The translations under genes were made by a program, and so were the position numbers. Below the pieces are notes generated by a model. The model searched no databases, had not been told where the DNA came from, and saw nothing but the letters and a program-made list of their open reading frames with translations. This document shows, piece by piece, positions 8,399 through 17,242 of a stretch of DNA of 64,000 bases (position 1 is the stretch's first letter; each line of letters begins with the position of its first letter). Origin of the DNA: CAZYFH01 sp965197395 (GTDB taxonomy: Bacteria; Acidobacteriota; Vicinamibacteria; Vicinamibacterales; UBA8438); contig OZ240205.1 in NCBI GenBank assembly GCA_965197395.1, positions 1,178,001 through 1,242,000 on the forward strand, written 5' to 3'.

Positions 8399-8436
8399 CC
8401 CCCAACGACGACACCCGGTCGTTGTTGGGGGTTTTT
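8399..8436 (+). terminator. Rho-independent terminator
   Basis: The stem CCCCCAACGAC pairs with GTCGTTGTTGGGGG (one bulge) and is followed by TTTTT. It lies ~50 bases after the stop of the frameshifted secreted-protein gene and fits as its terminator. Confidence 0.85.
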
Positions 8437-9155
8437 CATTCCCACCCGAGCCGTCCCAGGGTGACGCCCAGCAGGGTGGACGATCGCACGCTTCAGGATG
8501 TTGGCATGACCCCGCGGATCGACGCAGCCCAGCGGCGTACCACTGGCCGTTTCCGGCTCAATGTGCGATCTGCGGAATGCTCATGGCGCATCGTGCTCCA
8601 AGTCCCTTGCGCCCTATGAATTAGGGCCTGCTCCCCGCGCGCCTGAGCGTGCGCAAACCCCACTCGAAGGCGACGTCCACGGCCCACCGACGCGGGAATC
8701 GGCGGACTTAGGCCCCGAATAGGAGGGCAATAGACGGGGAATGTCCCCGGTTGCCAGTCCGTTCCGGCCATTTGTACGCCCGGCCGGTTCCGGTCTGCGC
8801 CTCTGGGACACCGCGCCCTCGGAGCTCGACGGCCGAGGTACCCGTCGTCGATTTGCGTCATACCGCCAGCCTCTCGGCTACCGCGGGCCGTACGGCGGGC
8901 GCGCCTTTCGATACAGCGACTTGCGCCGATCCACGGGCGCCTCGTCACCGCCGTGCGTACGAGTATTCAATTCGCGGTCCACGAGGGCCCTGATCAAGCC
9001 TGATACCGAGTCGACCGCGCGGCCTCCACGAGCGTCTCCGTCGGCGGCGTACGCCTGTGGTACTGACCCGAGGCTCGCTTCTGGCCAGCTCGGAGTCGAG
9101 CCGGGCTACCATCAGGGGAGCCGCTGCCAGCAGCTGGCCGGATTGAGGAGACGGA
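8437..9155. other. No supported gene
   Basis: No frame shows motifs or a convincing ribosome site. A small hairpin CGGGGA-ATG-TCCCCG lies near 8736-8751. I looked for a manganese-type riboswitch ahead of the TerC gene and could not recognise one. Confidence 0.4.
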
Positions 9156-10142
9156 GTGCAAGCGACTGACAGTTTCGCCACGCCCCCGATGTGGGTCGGG
9201 TTCATCACTTTCGTGCTGGCCATGCTGGCGCTGGACCTGTTCGTGCTGGGCGGCAAGAAGGCGCATCGCGTTTCGGTCAGGGAGGCCGGGGGCTGGGTGG
9301 TCGCCTGGGTGACGCTGGCCCTCAGCTTCGGTGCGCTCCTCTGGTGGTACCTCGACGATGGGTTCGGACGCGAGCTCGCGAGTCGCAAGGCGCTCGAGTT
9401 CGTCACCGGCTATCTGATCGAGTTGTCGCTCTCGGTCGACAACATGTTCGTCTTCGTGATGATTTTCGGCTACTTCGCCGTTCCACCGGAGCTGCAACGG
9501 CGGGTGCTGCTCTACGGCGTGCTCGGAGCCATCGTCCTGCGCGCGGGCATGATCCTCGCGGGGGTGTGGCTCGTTCAGGAGTTTTCCTGGATCCTGTATA
9601 TCTTCGGCGCCTTCCTCGTGATCACGGGCGTCAAGATGCTGGTGTTCGCCGATAAGCAGCCCGACCTCGAACAGAATCCGCTGCTGCGCTGGATGCGCGG
9701 CCGCATGCGGATTACCACCGGATTCCACGGACAGTCGTTCTTCGTGCGGCAACAGAGTCTGCTCTACGCCACCCCCATGTTCCTGGTGCTGATGATGATC
9801 GAGTTCAGCGACCTGGTCTTCGCGGTGGACAGCATTCCCGCCATCTTTGCCGTCACGACCGATCCGTTCGTTGTCTTTACGTCGAACATCTTCGCCATCA
9901 TGGGCCTCCGGGCCATGTACTTCCTGCTGGCCGATCTGGCCGACCGGTTTCACCTGCTGACGTACGGCCTGGCGCTCGTGCTTGTGTTCATCGGCGGGAA
10001 GATGCTGGCGATGCCCTGGTTTCACACGCCGGTGCAATGGTCGCTCGCCATCGTTGCCAGCATCATCGCCATCTCGGTAGTGCTCAGCTTGAAGCTGACG
10101 CAAGGCACGGCCGCGCACCTCGACCCGCACCGTCCGTCATAG
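9156..10142 (+). CDS. TerC/Alx family integral membrane protein
   Basis: This 328-aa protein starts at GTG 9156, with GAGGAG six bases upstream. It has about eight transmembrane helices and the family signatures ELSLSVDNMFVFVMIF and IEFSDLVFAVDSIPAIFAVT, whose aspartates are thought to bind metal (Mn or Ca). Members act in metal efflux or tellurite/alkaline tolerance. The length is typical of the Alx-like subgroup. A universal stress protein follows 11 bases downstream, probably in one operon. Confidence 0.93.
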   Translation: MQATDSFATPPMWVGFITFVLAMLALDLFVLGGKKAHRVSVREAGGWVVAWVTLALSFGALLWWYLDDGFGRELASRKALEFVTGYLIELSLSVDNMFVFVMIFGYFAVPPELQRRVLLYGVLGAIVLRAGMILAGVWLVQEFSWILYIFGAFLVITGVKMLVFADKQPDLEQNPLLRWMRGRMRITTGFHGQSFFVRQQSLLYATPMFLVLMMIEFSDLVFAVDSIPAIFAVTTDPFVVFTSNIFAIMGLRAMYFLLADLADRFHLLTYGLALVLVFIGGKMLAMPWFHTPVQWSLAIVASIIAISVVLSLKLTQGTAAHLDPHRPS

Positions 10143-10153
10143 AAAGCTCCCCC

Positions 10154-10726
10154 ATGTCACACGACGATCTAACCCCTTCCGAGTCCCCCAACGAAGGTGG
10201 GGTGCCGCAGCCAGTGAGCGAGCAGCGTGACCCGGACGGACGCCGGAGCGCGGTCGTCTTCGAGTCGCGGCCGCGCACTCCGGACGCGGCGGCGGACCGT
10301 TGCTGGCTGGTCGCCATCGACGGCTCGCGGCACTCGATGCACGCGTTGTCCGAGGCCTCGCGCCTGGCGGTAGAGAGCGGCGCCCGCGTGGTCGATCTCG
10401 TGACCGTCCTACCGTGGCTCAGCAAGGAGGCCGCCGAGACAGAGCTGGCTCGGCGTGGGTGGGCCGTCGCGGCGGACGCGCGTGCGCGGCTCGACGCCGA
10501 AGGGCTGGGGTGGCGCCTTCACGTGCTGATGGGAGACGCTGGCGACCGGCTTGGCGAGCACGCCCAGGCCCTTGGCAGTCGCGGTGTCGTCATCGGTGCG
10601 CGCGGGTTGAGCGCCACCCAGACACTGCTCATCGGCTCGGTGGCCCAGCAGGTGATCCACCGCGGGCACGGCGCCGTGCTGGTGGTGCGGGGCGAGGCGT
10701 CCGACCCGCCCGCGACAGACACTTAG
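10154..10726 (+). CDS. Universal stress protein (UspA fold)
   Basis: The protein is 190 aa. A disordered, charged ~45-residue N-terminal extension precedes the Usp domain: WLVAIDGSRHSMHAL at the start and GSVAQQVIHRGHGAVLVV at the end, with GARGLSATQTLLIGS as the nucleotide-binding loop. It lies directly downstream of the TerC gene. The N-terminal extension is unusual for the family. Confidence 0.88.
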   Translation: MSHDDLTPSESPNEGGVPQPVSEQRDPDGRRSAVVFESRPRTPDAAADRCWLVAIDGSRHSMHALSEASRLAVESGARVVDLVTVLPWLSKEAAETELARRGWAVAADARARLDAEGLGWRLHVLMGDAGDRLGEHAQALGSRGVVIGARGLSATQTLLIGSVAQQVIHRGHGAVLVVRGEASDPPATDT

Positions 10727-10959
10727 CAGGCTGCGGAAACACCAGCGGTTTCCTGGCGATCCGTCCGCCTGGCGGCGTTAGGAGACGCGCAGAAATAGGT
10801 GATAACAACTATTTGTTCGGTCGACTCGCTACGCTCGGCTCTAGGGGCGTGTCGGGTGATCGTATAGTTCCACTCGCCGTGAAACTCGGCCGGGTGTAGC
10901 TGGACTCGCTCCAGCTCCGCGTCGGAAACCTTGATGCCCTTTTCGTGGGTCCCCAGGTC
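10723..10959 (-). pseudogene. ISAzo13-type transposase relic, C-terminal piece
   Basis: The minus strand encodes DLGTHEKGIKVSDAELERVQ and EFHGEWNYTI, matching the conserved end of ISAzo13-type transposases (GIKVSD, FHGxWNYTI). Beyond that the frame runs on without homology to a TAA at 10723-10725, overlapping the usp stop. The piece is separated from its upstream part (12150-12230) by an IS630 element. Joining the two through the TA target gives the continuous reading TIQADLDLGTHEKG. Confidence 0.7.
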
Positions 10960-12149
10960 TAGTGTCCCGTAACAGTGGTTCGCGAACAGTTGTCATGCTG
11001 GGTGTGCAGCCAGCGTTCGCCGAGCAAACCGGGCGATGCTCGCGAGGATGTCGTCGGCACTCTTGGTCCAGACGAACGGCGTCGGTTGCTCATTGGTCAC
11101 CTCGATGAACTCTTGGATCGCGCGTTTGAGGGCCGCGACGCTCCGGTGGGCGCCGCGGCGAAGCTGCTTCGTCGTCAGCGCCGCGAACCAACGTTCGACC
11201 AGGTTCATCCAGGACCCATAGGTCGGTGTGAAGTGCAGGTGGACCCGCGGGCGCTTGGCCAACCAGCGCTGAATGATCGCGGTTTTGTGCGTCCCGTAGT
11301 TGTCGACGATCAGGTGCACGTCCAGGTCGGCGGGGACGTGCGCGTCGATCGCATCGAGGAACCTGCGGAACTCGATCGAGCGATGCCGCTGGTGCATTTC
11401 GGCGAGCACCTCGCCCGTCTTGACGTCGAGGGCCGCAAACAGCGAGGTCGTTCCGTGCCGCCGATAATCATGCGTGCGCCGCTCGGCCTGCCCGGGTTGC
11501 ATCGGCAGCAGGGGGGCCGTCCGATCCAACGCCTGAATCTGCGATTTCTCGTCCACGCAGAGCACAAGGGCATGGTCCGGCGGATTCACGTACAGCCCGA
11601 CGATATCGCGCACCTTCTCGACCAGCTGCGGGTCTGGCGACAGCTTGAAGGTCTCGCTGCGATGCGGCTGCAATCCAAACGCCTGCCAAATGCGCTGGAT
11701 GGTCATGTGACTCAGGCCCGTCGCCTTCGCCATATCGCGCGTGCTCCACTGCGTCGCCCCGCGAGGCGTGGTTTCCAGGGTTGCAATCACCACCTGCTCC
11801 ACCTGCGCATCGGTAATCCGCCGAGGCGTGCCCGGACGCGGTTCGTCGATCAGTCCCTCCAGGCGATCGCGCACGAAGCGTGTGCGCCACTTGCACACCG
11901 TGGTCCGCGAGACGTGGAACCGTTTGGCGATGCTCGTCGTCGAGCGGCCGGCGGCACACGCCAGAATGATGCGGGCGCGCCGCGCCACCTGCGGGGCACT
12001 GCGCGACCGGTGGGCCCACGAGTCGAGCCGTTGCCGTTCGTCGTCACTGACGGTCACTGTCACCGGGGCAGGACCTCTCACGTGCACCTCCTGCGAGGAA
12101 TACGTCGAGGCACCATAAACCGTTTACTTATTTCTGTTACAGGACACTA
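10960..12149 (-). mobile_element. IS630-family insertion sequence, first copy type
   Basis: The element is 1190 bp including the duplicated TA at each end. Terminal inverted repeats read TAGTGTCCCGTAACAG on the left and TAGTGTCCTGTAACAG on the right (one mismatch in 16). It holds a single intact transposase. It interrupts an ISAzo13-type transposase relic, so it is the younger of the two. Confidence 0.93.
10993..12087 (-). CDS. IS630-family transposase
   Basis: This 364-aa protein has an N-terminal helix-turn-helix (about 35-90, TSIAKRFHVSRTTVCKWRTR), then a second DNA-binding segment. The DDE domain carries Asp179 (CVDEKSQIQ), Asp262 (LIVDNYGTH) and Glu298 (WMNLVERWF). The frame is intact. 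It is not closely similar to the second IS630 transposase in this window beyond the shared DDE motifs. Confidence 0.93.
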   Translation of the reverse strand: MHVRGPAPVTVTVSDDERQRLDSWAHRSRSAPQVARRARIILACAAGRSTTSIAKRFHVSRTTVCKWRTRFVRDRLEGLIDEPRPGTPRRITDAQVEQVVIATLETTPRGATQWSTRDMAKATGLSHMTIQRIWQAFGLQPHRSETFKLSPDPQLVEKVRDIVGLYVNPPDHALVLCVDEKSQIQALDRTAPLLPMQPGQAERRTHDYRRHGTTSLFAALDVKTGEVLAEMHQRHRSIEFRRFLDAIDAHVPADLDVHLIVDNYGTHKTAIIQRWLAKRPRVHLHFTPTYGSWMNLVERWFAALTTKQLRRGAHRSVAALKRAIQEFIEVTNEQPTPFVWTKSADDILASIARFARRTLAAHPA

Positions 12150-12230
12150 GATCGGCTTGGATGGTCAACCCCTTGCGTGTCGTGGTATTGGCAATCGGGT
12201 TCGACACCACTTCGACTCTATCGGCATCAA
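12150..12230 (-). pseudogene. ISAzo13-type transposase relic, upstream piece
   Basis: The minus strand reads VEVVSNPIANTTTRKGLTIQ, which resembles the ISAzo13 stretch VVNLIxxTTTxxGLxVxAELD. It is the direct upstream partner of 10723-10959 across the IS630 insertion. Homology begins near 12230, and the rest of the transposase gene is missing. Confidence 0.6.
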
Positions 12231-12253
12231 GCATGGGGCGGGACGAACTCATG

Positions 12254-12688
12254 CTATCGAAGGCCCACTACAAGGACCGGGCACGGCGCCTTCCGCACCA
12301 CCTTCTCGACTATGCTGCCGAGCAGCATGTGCGCGATGGCACCCCGTCCGTGCGTGCCCATCACGATCAGGTCGATGTCGTGTTTCTTTGCATAGCAGAG
12401 GATCTCGCGAAAGGGTTTACCTATTCTCGTGACGAGGGCCGTTGACGAAACGTCGAGCTTCATCTCCTCGAGGCGCCGCCGCGCGTCTGCCTCCCAGCCG
12501 TTGAGTACCCGGACGAAGTCGGCACCCGAGGCTTCTAGCGCCAGCGCCTGCGAAAAAGGGTCCTGTATCACGTGCAGTGGATGAAGCCTGGCGTCGAACC
12601 GCTCAGCGAACGCGCTCGCGTAGGTGAGGGAGCGCGCTGAGGTCGCGCTGAAGTCGACTGGCACGAGAATGTTCCTTGGCGTCCTCAT
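12254..12688 (-). CDS. Universal stress protein (UspA fold)
   Basis: The protein is 144 aa, a standard single Usp domain: ILVPVDFSATSARSLTYA at the N-terminus, then DLIVMGTHGRGAIAHMLLGS (the G-2x-G-9x-G-S/T ATP-binding pattern) and KAPCPVLVV at the end. It is full length and intact although it is surrounded by mobile-element debris. It is not a close copy of the Usp at 10154. Confidence 0.92.
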   Translation of the reverse strand: MRTPRNILVPVDFSATSARSLTYASAFAERFDARLHPLHVIQDPFSQALALEASGADFVRVLNGWEADARRRLEEMKLDVSSTALVTRIGKPFREILCYAKKHDIDLIVMGTHGRGAIAHMLLGSIVEKVVRKAPCPVLVVGLR

Positions 12689-12810
12689 GAGCCGCTGGCC
12701 TCCGACGCGGCGATAGCTGATCGGCTCGCACGGGGCACCTCACCGTCACGAGTTCGTCTACTCTATCGCAACCTCGGCACCGATCGCGGTTTGTGCGACT
12801 CCGGATCCAG

Positions 12811-13068
12811 GGGCCGACAGCTCGATACCCGCGAACCGAAGGTCTTGGTTCAGGGGGGCCACAGTCCCCGCTACTCGCCCACCGGCCATTTGATCTACGG
12901 CGTCGACGGCACAGTGCACGGCGTTCAACGTCGCGGGACCGACTGGAGATGAGCAGCTCTACGTTAGGGAACTGGACCAGTTGGAGAGCACCGTGCTATC
13001 AGGCACTGAGGGGGCCGCGAGCCCGTTCGTGTCACCGGATGGATCATCGATCGGGTTCGTTCAGTAGG
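12811..13068 (+). pseudogene. Scrambled fragments of a kinase-type TolB propeller
   Basis: The first fragment (about 12817-12950) reads REPKVLVQGGHSPRYSPTGH and LIYGVDGT, and stops at a TGA. The second (about 12948-13065) reads DEQLYVRELDQLESTVLSGT and SPFVSPDGSSIGFVQ, then stops. Both are hallmark blades of acidobacterial kinase propellers. In intact proteins the DQLE blade comes before the PRYxPTGH blade, so the order here is reversed. This implies rearrangement or two separate relics. Confidence 0.6.
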
Positions 13069-13341
13069 GCAGTCCCGATCGCGACCAACTCGCCACGGCG
13101 CTGCTCGCCTGCCTGGCGCCGTCCCGACGCGCCGCGACGGCTGACCCCTGGGACCCTTCGTCGACCGCACAGATTCCCGATTGTGACAAAACGGGGGTCA
13201 GCCCCCCTGTGTCCGCACCGCCTGCGGTAGGGTCGAGGCCTGGCGCGGTGGCCGTAGGACTCCCCTTGGCTGTGTCCGGGGTTTCCCCCTTCGTGCCCGC
13301 ATAGGGTCATCCGTGACTCCGTTTCCAGGCCCCGCCTCGTC

Positions 13342-13374
13342 AAACGGAGCGTGCGGATTTCCCGCACTCCGCTT
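13342..13374 (-). ncRNA. Group II intron domain V
   Basis: On the minus strand AAGCGGAG-TGCG-GGAAATC-CGCA-CG-CTCCGTTT folds as a textbook domain V. It has an 8-bp lower stem (one G-U pair) containing the AGC catalytic triad, a two-base CG bulge, and a 4-bp upper stem with a GGAAAUC cap. It lies 32 bases downstream of the maturase stop, as expected. Sequence continuing to about 13210 (CCACCGCGCCAGGCCTCGAC) resembles the 3' ends of related introns. Confidence 0.75.
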
Positions 13375-13406
13375 ACCTGCCGGCTTCCCGTCAAGGGCTA
13401 TGGGAC

Positions 13407-13624
13407 CTATCGAGTGGCACCCGCTGTCAGCGGGGGGACCACACGACGGACTCGGTACGCGTTGAACAGACCGAGCACGTCATACACCCACCGCCGACTC
13501 CACCGGTGCCACCCAAAACCCTGGCGGTTCCGGGCACGCATCAAATGACGCCGAACCTTCTTCTCCACCCAGCTGTGCACAAACGAGAAGCACCGGCTCG
13601 AGTGCCCGACGGCGAAGTAGGTGA
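13407..13624 (-). pseudogene. Group II intron reverse transcriptase/maturase, C-terminal fragment
   Basis: The minus strand encodes FSFVHSWVEKKVRRHLMRAR, then RQGFGWHRWSRRWVYDVLGL and NAYRVRR. This is the maturase (X) domain end of bacterial group II intron proteins. The reverse transcriptase catalytic part is absent, because the frame is cut at 13624 by the inverted repeat of the rve-type IS. Together with domain V this is the 3' third of a dead intron. Confidence 0.75.
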
Positions 13625-13833
13625 CCGAGCTGTCTCCACGGACATTCTGGAGGTTCGCGCGCGAGTTCTCGCCATTCACGGCATGGGATGGTGACCGGGC
13701 GGCGACTCTGATCCCGGACACGGTTCCGCCCACCTATTCGTGCGATCGCTGCGGTCCGGTCCGTCCGACCGTCGCCTTCGGACGCACGGGCCCGCGGGGC
13801 CTCGTGGTCGAAAGGGCCGTCAGCAACCGGTGG

Positions 13834-15132
13834 TCAGGCGGCCGCGTCGAGTGACTGGCACGTGTCGCACGCTGCCGATCGGTTGGCCTCACCGCGGGCC
13901 CGACGTGCGGCGGTCGCCCGTGACGTCAGGTCTGCCGACACCGTGTCCCCTGTGCCGAAGTACATCTCGTCAGGCGTCTGTCCCCGAAACGCCGAATGTG
14001 GCAGCACGCGGTTGTGTTCATCGACGTAGAACTCCACGAGTCGATGGACGGTCGTGACGCTGTCCAGCGAGTGGAGGAAGAGCCATTGATGTTTGAGGGA
14101 GCGCCACCACGCTTCGATCATGGAGTTCGAGAACTGCAGCTCCGTGAAGGCCAAGACCCGGCGCAGGATGCCCGTGGTGATGAGTGCGTCGACCTGCGCG
14201 TTCACGTTCTCGACGCCCGCGTCCGCCAATACGACCGGGGTGTCTGAGGACGTCGCGCCCTGACTGGCTTCCAGCAGCACGGCCACGCTGTTGCCCGGAG
14301 CGAACGTGTCGGCGACCCGCCACGCCAAGATCCGTCGAGAGAAGTTGTCGATCACGGCGTGGAGATAGGCGCGCGTCCCATCGAGCAGCCGGATGACGGT
14401 GGTGTCGATGTGCCACATCTCGTCGGCGCGCGTCGTGCGAAGCCCAATCTTCGGCTGCGCCGGGTGGACGCGGAGCCGGGGGCGCCGCCACCCGTACTTC
14501 TGGACGAGGTGGTACCAGGTCGACGGGGACGCCCAGACCCGGCCGAGCCGCTGCGCGAGGACGGCGAGCGTGCCGGTGGGGACGTGCCGGTACTCGGGCG
14601 CGGTGACCATGTGCTCGATCACCCGGACTTCCGATGGCGTCAGCCGATGCGGCGACGTGCGCGGACAGGACGACTGATCGTCAAGCGCACACGCATCCTG
14701 CCGTCGCCAGGCATGGAACCGACTCGGCGACAGGCTGACGAACCGCAGAAGCGCCCGCACCGGGATGCACCCGCGGGCCCTATCGATGGCGCGCAGGATC
14801 CGCATCTTGGCGCGGCCGTCGGGCAGCCGCGCGCGCGACAACGTGAACCCCGAGGCCCGCAACAGGGCCAGCACGAGCCGCAACAGCGCTGCGAGCTTGT
14901 CGACGCGTCGCCGGAGCTGCAGGATCTCTCGGTGGAGTTCCCGCTCGCTCAGCCGTGTCACGTCGAGGCTGACCACGACCTCGGGCGCCCTGCGGAGCCA
15001 CCCGCGGGCGGTCGAGCGAGGGACGCCGAGATCCGTCGCGATGGTCACGTCCCCGGTACGGTGGACGAGATCCCGGAGCCGGTGGTCGTAGCGCTGTTGC
15101 GGGCGGGCCGTGGTGGTCATCCGGATGATCAT
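13834..15132 (-). CDS. DDE transposase, rve (integrase core) type
   Basis: The protein is ~432 aa. An N-terminal helix-turn-helix (VTIATDLGVPRSTARGWLRR) precedes a leucine-rich helix. The rve core follows, with Asp in MWHIDTTVIRLLDGTRAYLH, Asp in VLADAGVENVN and Glu in SNSMIEAWWRSLKHQWLF. The second motif is DAG rather than the usual DNG. The start is uncertain (TTG 15156, ATG 15132 or ATG 15120). The C-terminal ~60 residues are a basic tail. The frame is intact. Confidence 0.85.
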   Translation of the reverse strand: MIIRMTTTARPQQRYDHRLRDLVHRTGDVTIATDLGVPRSTARGWLRRAPEVVVSLDVTRLSERELHREILQLRRRVDKLAALLRLVLALLRASGFTLSRARLPDGRAKMRILRAIDRARGCIPVRALLRFVSLSPSRFHAWRRQDACALDDQSSCPRTSPHRLTPSEVRVIEHMVTAPEYRHVPTGTLAVLAQRLGRVWASPSTWYHLVQKYGWRRPRLRVHPAQPKIGLRTTRADEMWHIDTTVIRLLDGTRAYLHAVIDNFSRRILAWRVADTFAPGNSVAVLLEASQGATSSDTPVVLADAGVENVNAQVDALITTGILRRVLAFTELQFSNSMIEAWWRSLKHQWLFLHSLDSVTTVHRLVEFYVDEHNRVLPHSAFRGQTPDEMYFGTGDTVSADLTSRATAARRARGEANRSAACDTCQSLDAAA

Positions 15133-15198
15133 CGCCCGTTCGCTAAGGCCATTCAACTCCTCCAGCTAGATGCGGGACGTCCGCCGGCGTGAAACGCG

Positions 15199-15238
15199 TC
15201 GGTGGACACCTCCAAAACCGGGTTTGGGTGTCCACCGA
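15199..15238. repeat. 12-bp perfect hairpin upstream of the rve transposase
   Basis: TCGGTGGACACC and GGTGTCCACCGA are perfect inverted repeats separated by 16 bases. They lie inside the IS between the right inverted repeat and the transposase start. This could be a transposase-binding site or a hairpin that limits read-through into the transposase gene. Confidence 0.6.
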
Positions 15239-15310
15239 GGGAAACGGGCTAGCCTCACCGAGACGACAACTCGCGCGGCAAAGTGCAGAATGTCCGTGGA
15301 GACAGCTCGG

Positions 15311-16050
15311 CACACGGCGGCGACGAAACTCGGGTGGTCAGGTCCACCGTCGGCCAATCGATGGACGTGTTGCGGCTCCAGGTAGAGATGTCCCTGCCGG
15401 TTCGTACAAGGAGCTGGCTTTCGACAGCCCTCGCAGATCCCCTGTGCCCGACGGAGGCCGTACACACGTACAGCTTCGCTTCGCTGGCGGATGATCTGAC
15501 GCCGAACCGCCGACGCCGACGTTGCCGGGGGGTCTCTGCATCGCCAGAGAGCGGACCTCATCCAGCGGTCGATCCCACAACCGTAGCCCTCGCTCTGAAG
15601 CTGTCGCTGCCTTCCGCACGACGGTCTCAGGAGTCTGAGGACTATTGTCGACGGCTAACTCGACGACAATCGCCACCCTCAAGGCACCGCTGCGGTCTGG
15701 GCGTCGCTCCGTGTGATCGTCGAGCGGGTGGCATCACCCGACGTATCGGACCCGACCCATGCTCACGTACTCGAAGAGGTGGAGGGTCTTGCCGTTAGCT
15801 ACATGGTCGCGGATGGCTGCATTGCCCCGCGCCATGTGCATGTCTCCCGTCTGACCCTCGCCGGAGTACCAGAACGAACCATCGGGACGGAACTCGTCTC
15901 GGTAGCCGTGGATCGACCCGGACTCGCCCGTGAAGAGGAGACGTACCACCTATCTTTGGGAGTGCTGATGCCGTCTTGGCGCTGACCGCCGCGAATCTCC
16001 TGGATATCCTGGACGGGGCGGTAGACGCGGCCGGGATTGAACAGTGCCAT
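15311..16050 (-). pseudogene. HNH endonuclease (ScoMcrA/SRA-like) pseudogene
   Basis: From ATG 16050 (GGGGGAG upstream) the minus strand reads MALFNPGRVYRPVQDIQEIR and GGQRQDGISTPKD. After a frameshift near 15955 it continues LLFTGESGSIHGYRDEFRPD and GNAAIRDHVANGKTLHLFEY. A TGA at 15734 breaks the same frame. After a second frameshift near 15520 comes the HNH part: GICEGCRKPAPC and GHLYLEPQHVHRLADGGPDH. The gene is cut before the final CxxCH by the rve-type IS. Related nucleases combine an N-terminal modified-base-sensing domain with HNH and restrict modified DNA (recalled family knowledge). Confidence 0.65.
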
Positions 16051-16098
16051 CACTCCCCCAAGGCCGTTCGGTCTCTGGGCTGTGGTGTCCGAGGCGTC

Positions 16099-17031
16099 CT
16101 ACGTCAAGGCCCTGAACAACACGCGATGAATCTGAGCTGCAACGTCGAGGTTGTCCCGGCCCACGCCGAGACGGTGGCGAAAGTCCTTGAACACCTCGAC
16201 GTATTGGTTCACCAGGCGCTCACCGTCCGTGCAACAAGGTCGGCACCCGGGCAGCCTCACGAGCTGCCGCGTGTGATCCAACGTGATGGCAGCACCGTCA
16301 AATCCGAGCAGGGTGGTCTTCGACTTGATGCCTTCGTTCCAGCCCGTCTCGATTGATGCCACGACGTTGCCAGATTCCGTTCCACAATCGAGCTTGACGT
16401 GTGCGTGGATATTCGTCGGGTGACCTGCGTGGTCGAATTTGCGGTATTGGACGACCGCGTCACCGAGACGACAAACCGCTGCACCACGCTGAGGGCGTTG
16501 ACGCCGCTGTCGAGCCAGCTCCCACCAAGGGACTCGAGTCTGGGCTTGGGTTCCCGCTATTCCAAGTAGTGGTCGCAGAAGCGACAGCTGAGAGTCCGAA
16601 TTGGGCCGTGCTGACGTTCAAACTCTGCGCGATGCCAGTCCATGAAGTGATTGCCTTCCCAGCCGAACGCGTCGTGGAAGGCCACAACAATTCTGCCGTC
16701 AGCTTCGGCCACCAGTTCGTTGAACTGTTCCTGGCTGAAGGTGGCGGGCTTCTCCACCAGAACGTGTTTCCGCGCCCGGAGAGCAGCCTTCGCGTGTTCG
16801 AGATGAAGGCGTACCGGCGTGGAGATAGACACCGCTTCGACAAGTTCGTCGGTTAGGAGCCTCTCGTGGGTGGCATAGAAGGCAGCAGCTGGCAGTTTGC
16901 TCGCCGTGGAGGCATCGGTGTCGGCTCCCGCCACGATTCGGAACTCATGCGGCAGCTTGCCGAGTGCCCTGATCTGTGTGTCGGCAATGTCTCCGAGGCC
17001 GATGATGCCAATGCCAACCGGACTGTCCGGC
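16099..17031 (-). pseudogene. Gfo/Idh/MocA-family oxidoreductase pseudogene
   Basis: The N-terminal Rossmann motif GIGIIGLGDIAD and the dihydrodipicolinate-reductase-like HVLVEKPATFSQEQF are clear. The substrate domain follows (GGSWLDSGVNALSVVQRF, then FDHAGHPTNIHAHVKLDCGT and ASIETGWNEGIKSKTTLLGF). An in-frame TAG lies at 16557-16559 and a frameshift near 16465. Upstream of the Rossmann motif the frame meets a TAA with no start codon, so the start is lost too. Confidence 0.75.
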
Positions 17032-17242
17032 GTGGTCGGTTAGCCCTCCATGGAGCTATCTCAGCGGAGCCGTGCTCGCTTGTCCAGTGCACCAATCGCC
17101 GAGCGGCTGACAGCCAATCTGACAGCCACACGGATGGATTCCAAGGATCAGGCCGCATTGCGCGGACGCCCAACATACGAGGTCGGTTCGTCTCTTGTAT
17201 TCGGTGGCCTTTCAGCATCCGATTGGGCTTCGGTGAAATATC

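Larger units (their letters stand above)
13625..15310 (-). mobile_element. rve/integrase-type insertion sequence (IS3/IS481-like)
   Basis: The element is 1686 bp. Its termini are inverted repeats identical for the first 25 bases (CCGAGCTGTCTCCACGGACA at the start) and similar to about 46. It encodes a single 440-codon transposase. No target duplication is visible: GTAGGTGA lies on the left and CACACGGC on the right. The two sides are different broken genes (group II maturase and HNH nuclease), so the present flanks probably arose by deletion or recombination. Confidence 0.8.

Noticed and set aside
8437..9155. Manganese riboswitch ahead of the TerC gene
   Set aside because: TerC/Alx genes often carry a yybP-ykoY element, but I could not find its conserved loops here.
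10975..12150. 391-codon plus-strand frame opposite the IS630 transposase
   Set aside because: It is antisense to a protein with complete DDE motifs and has no recognisable content of its own.
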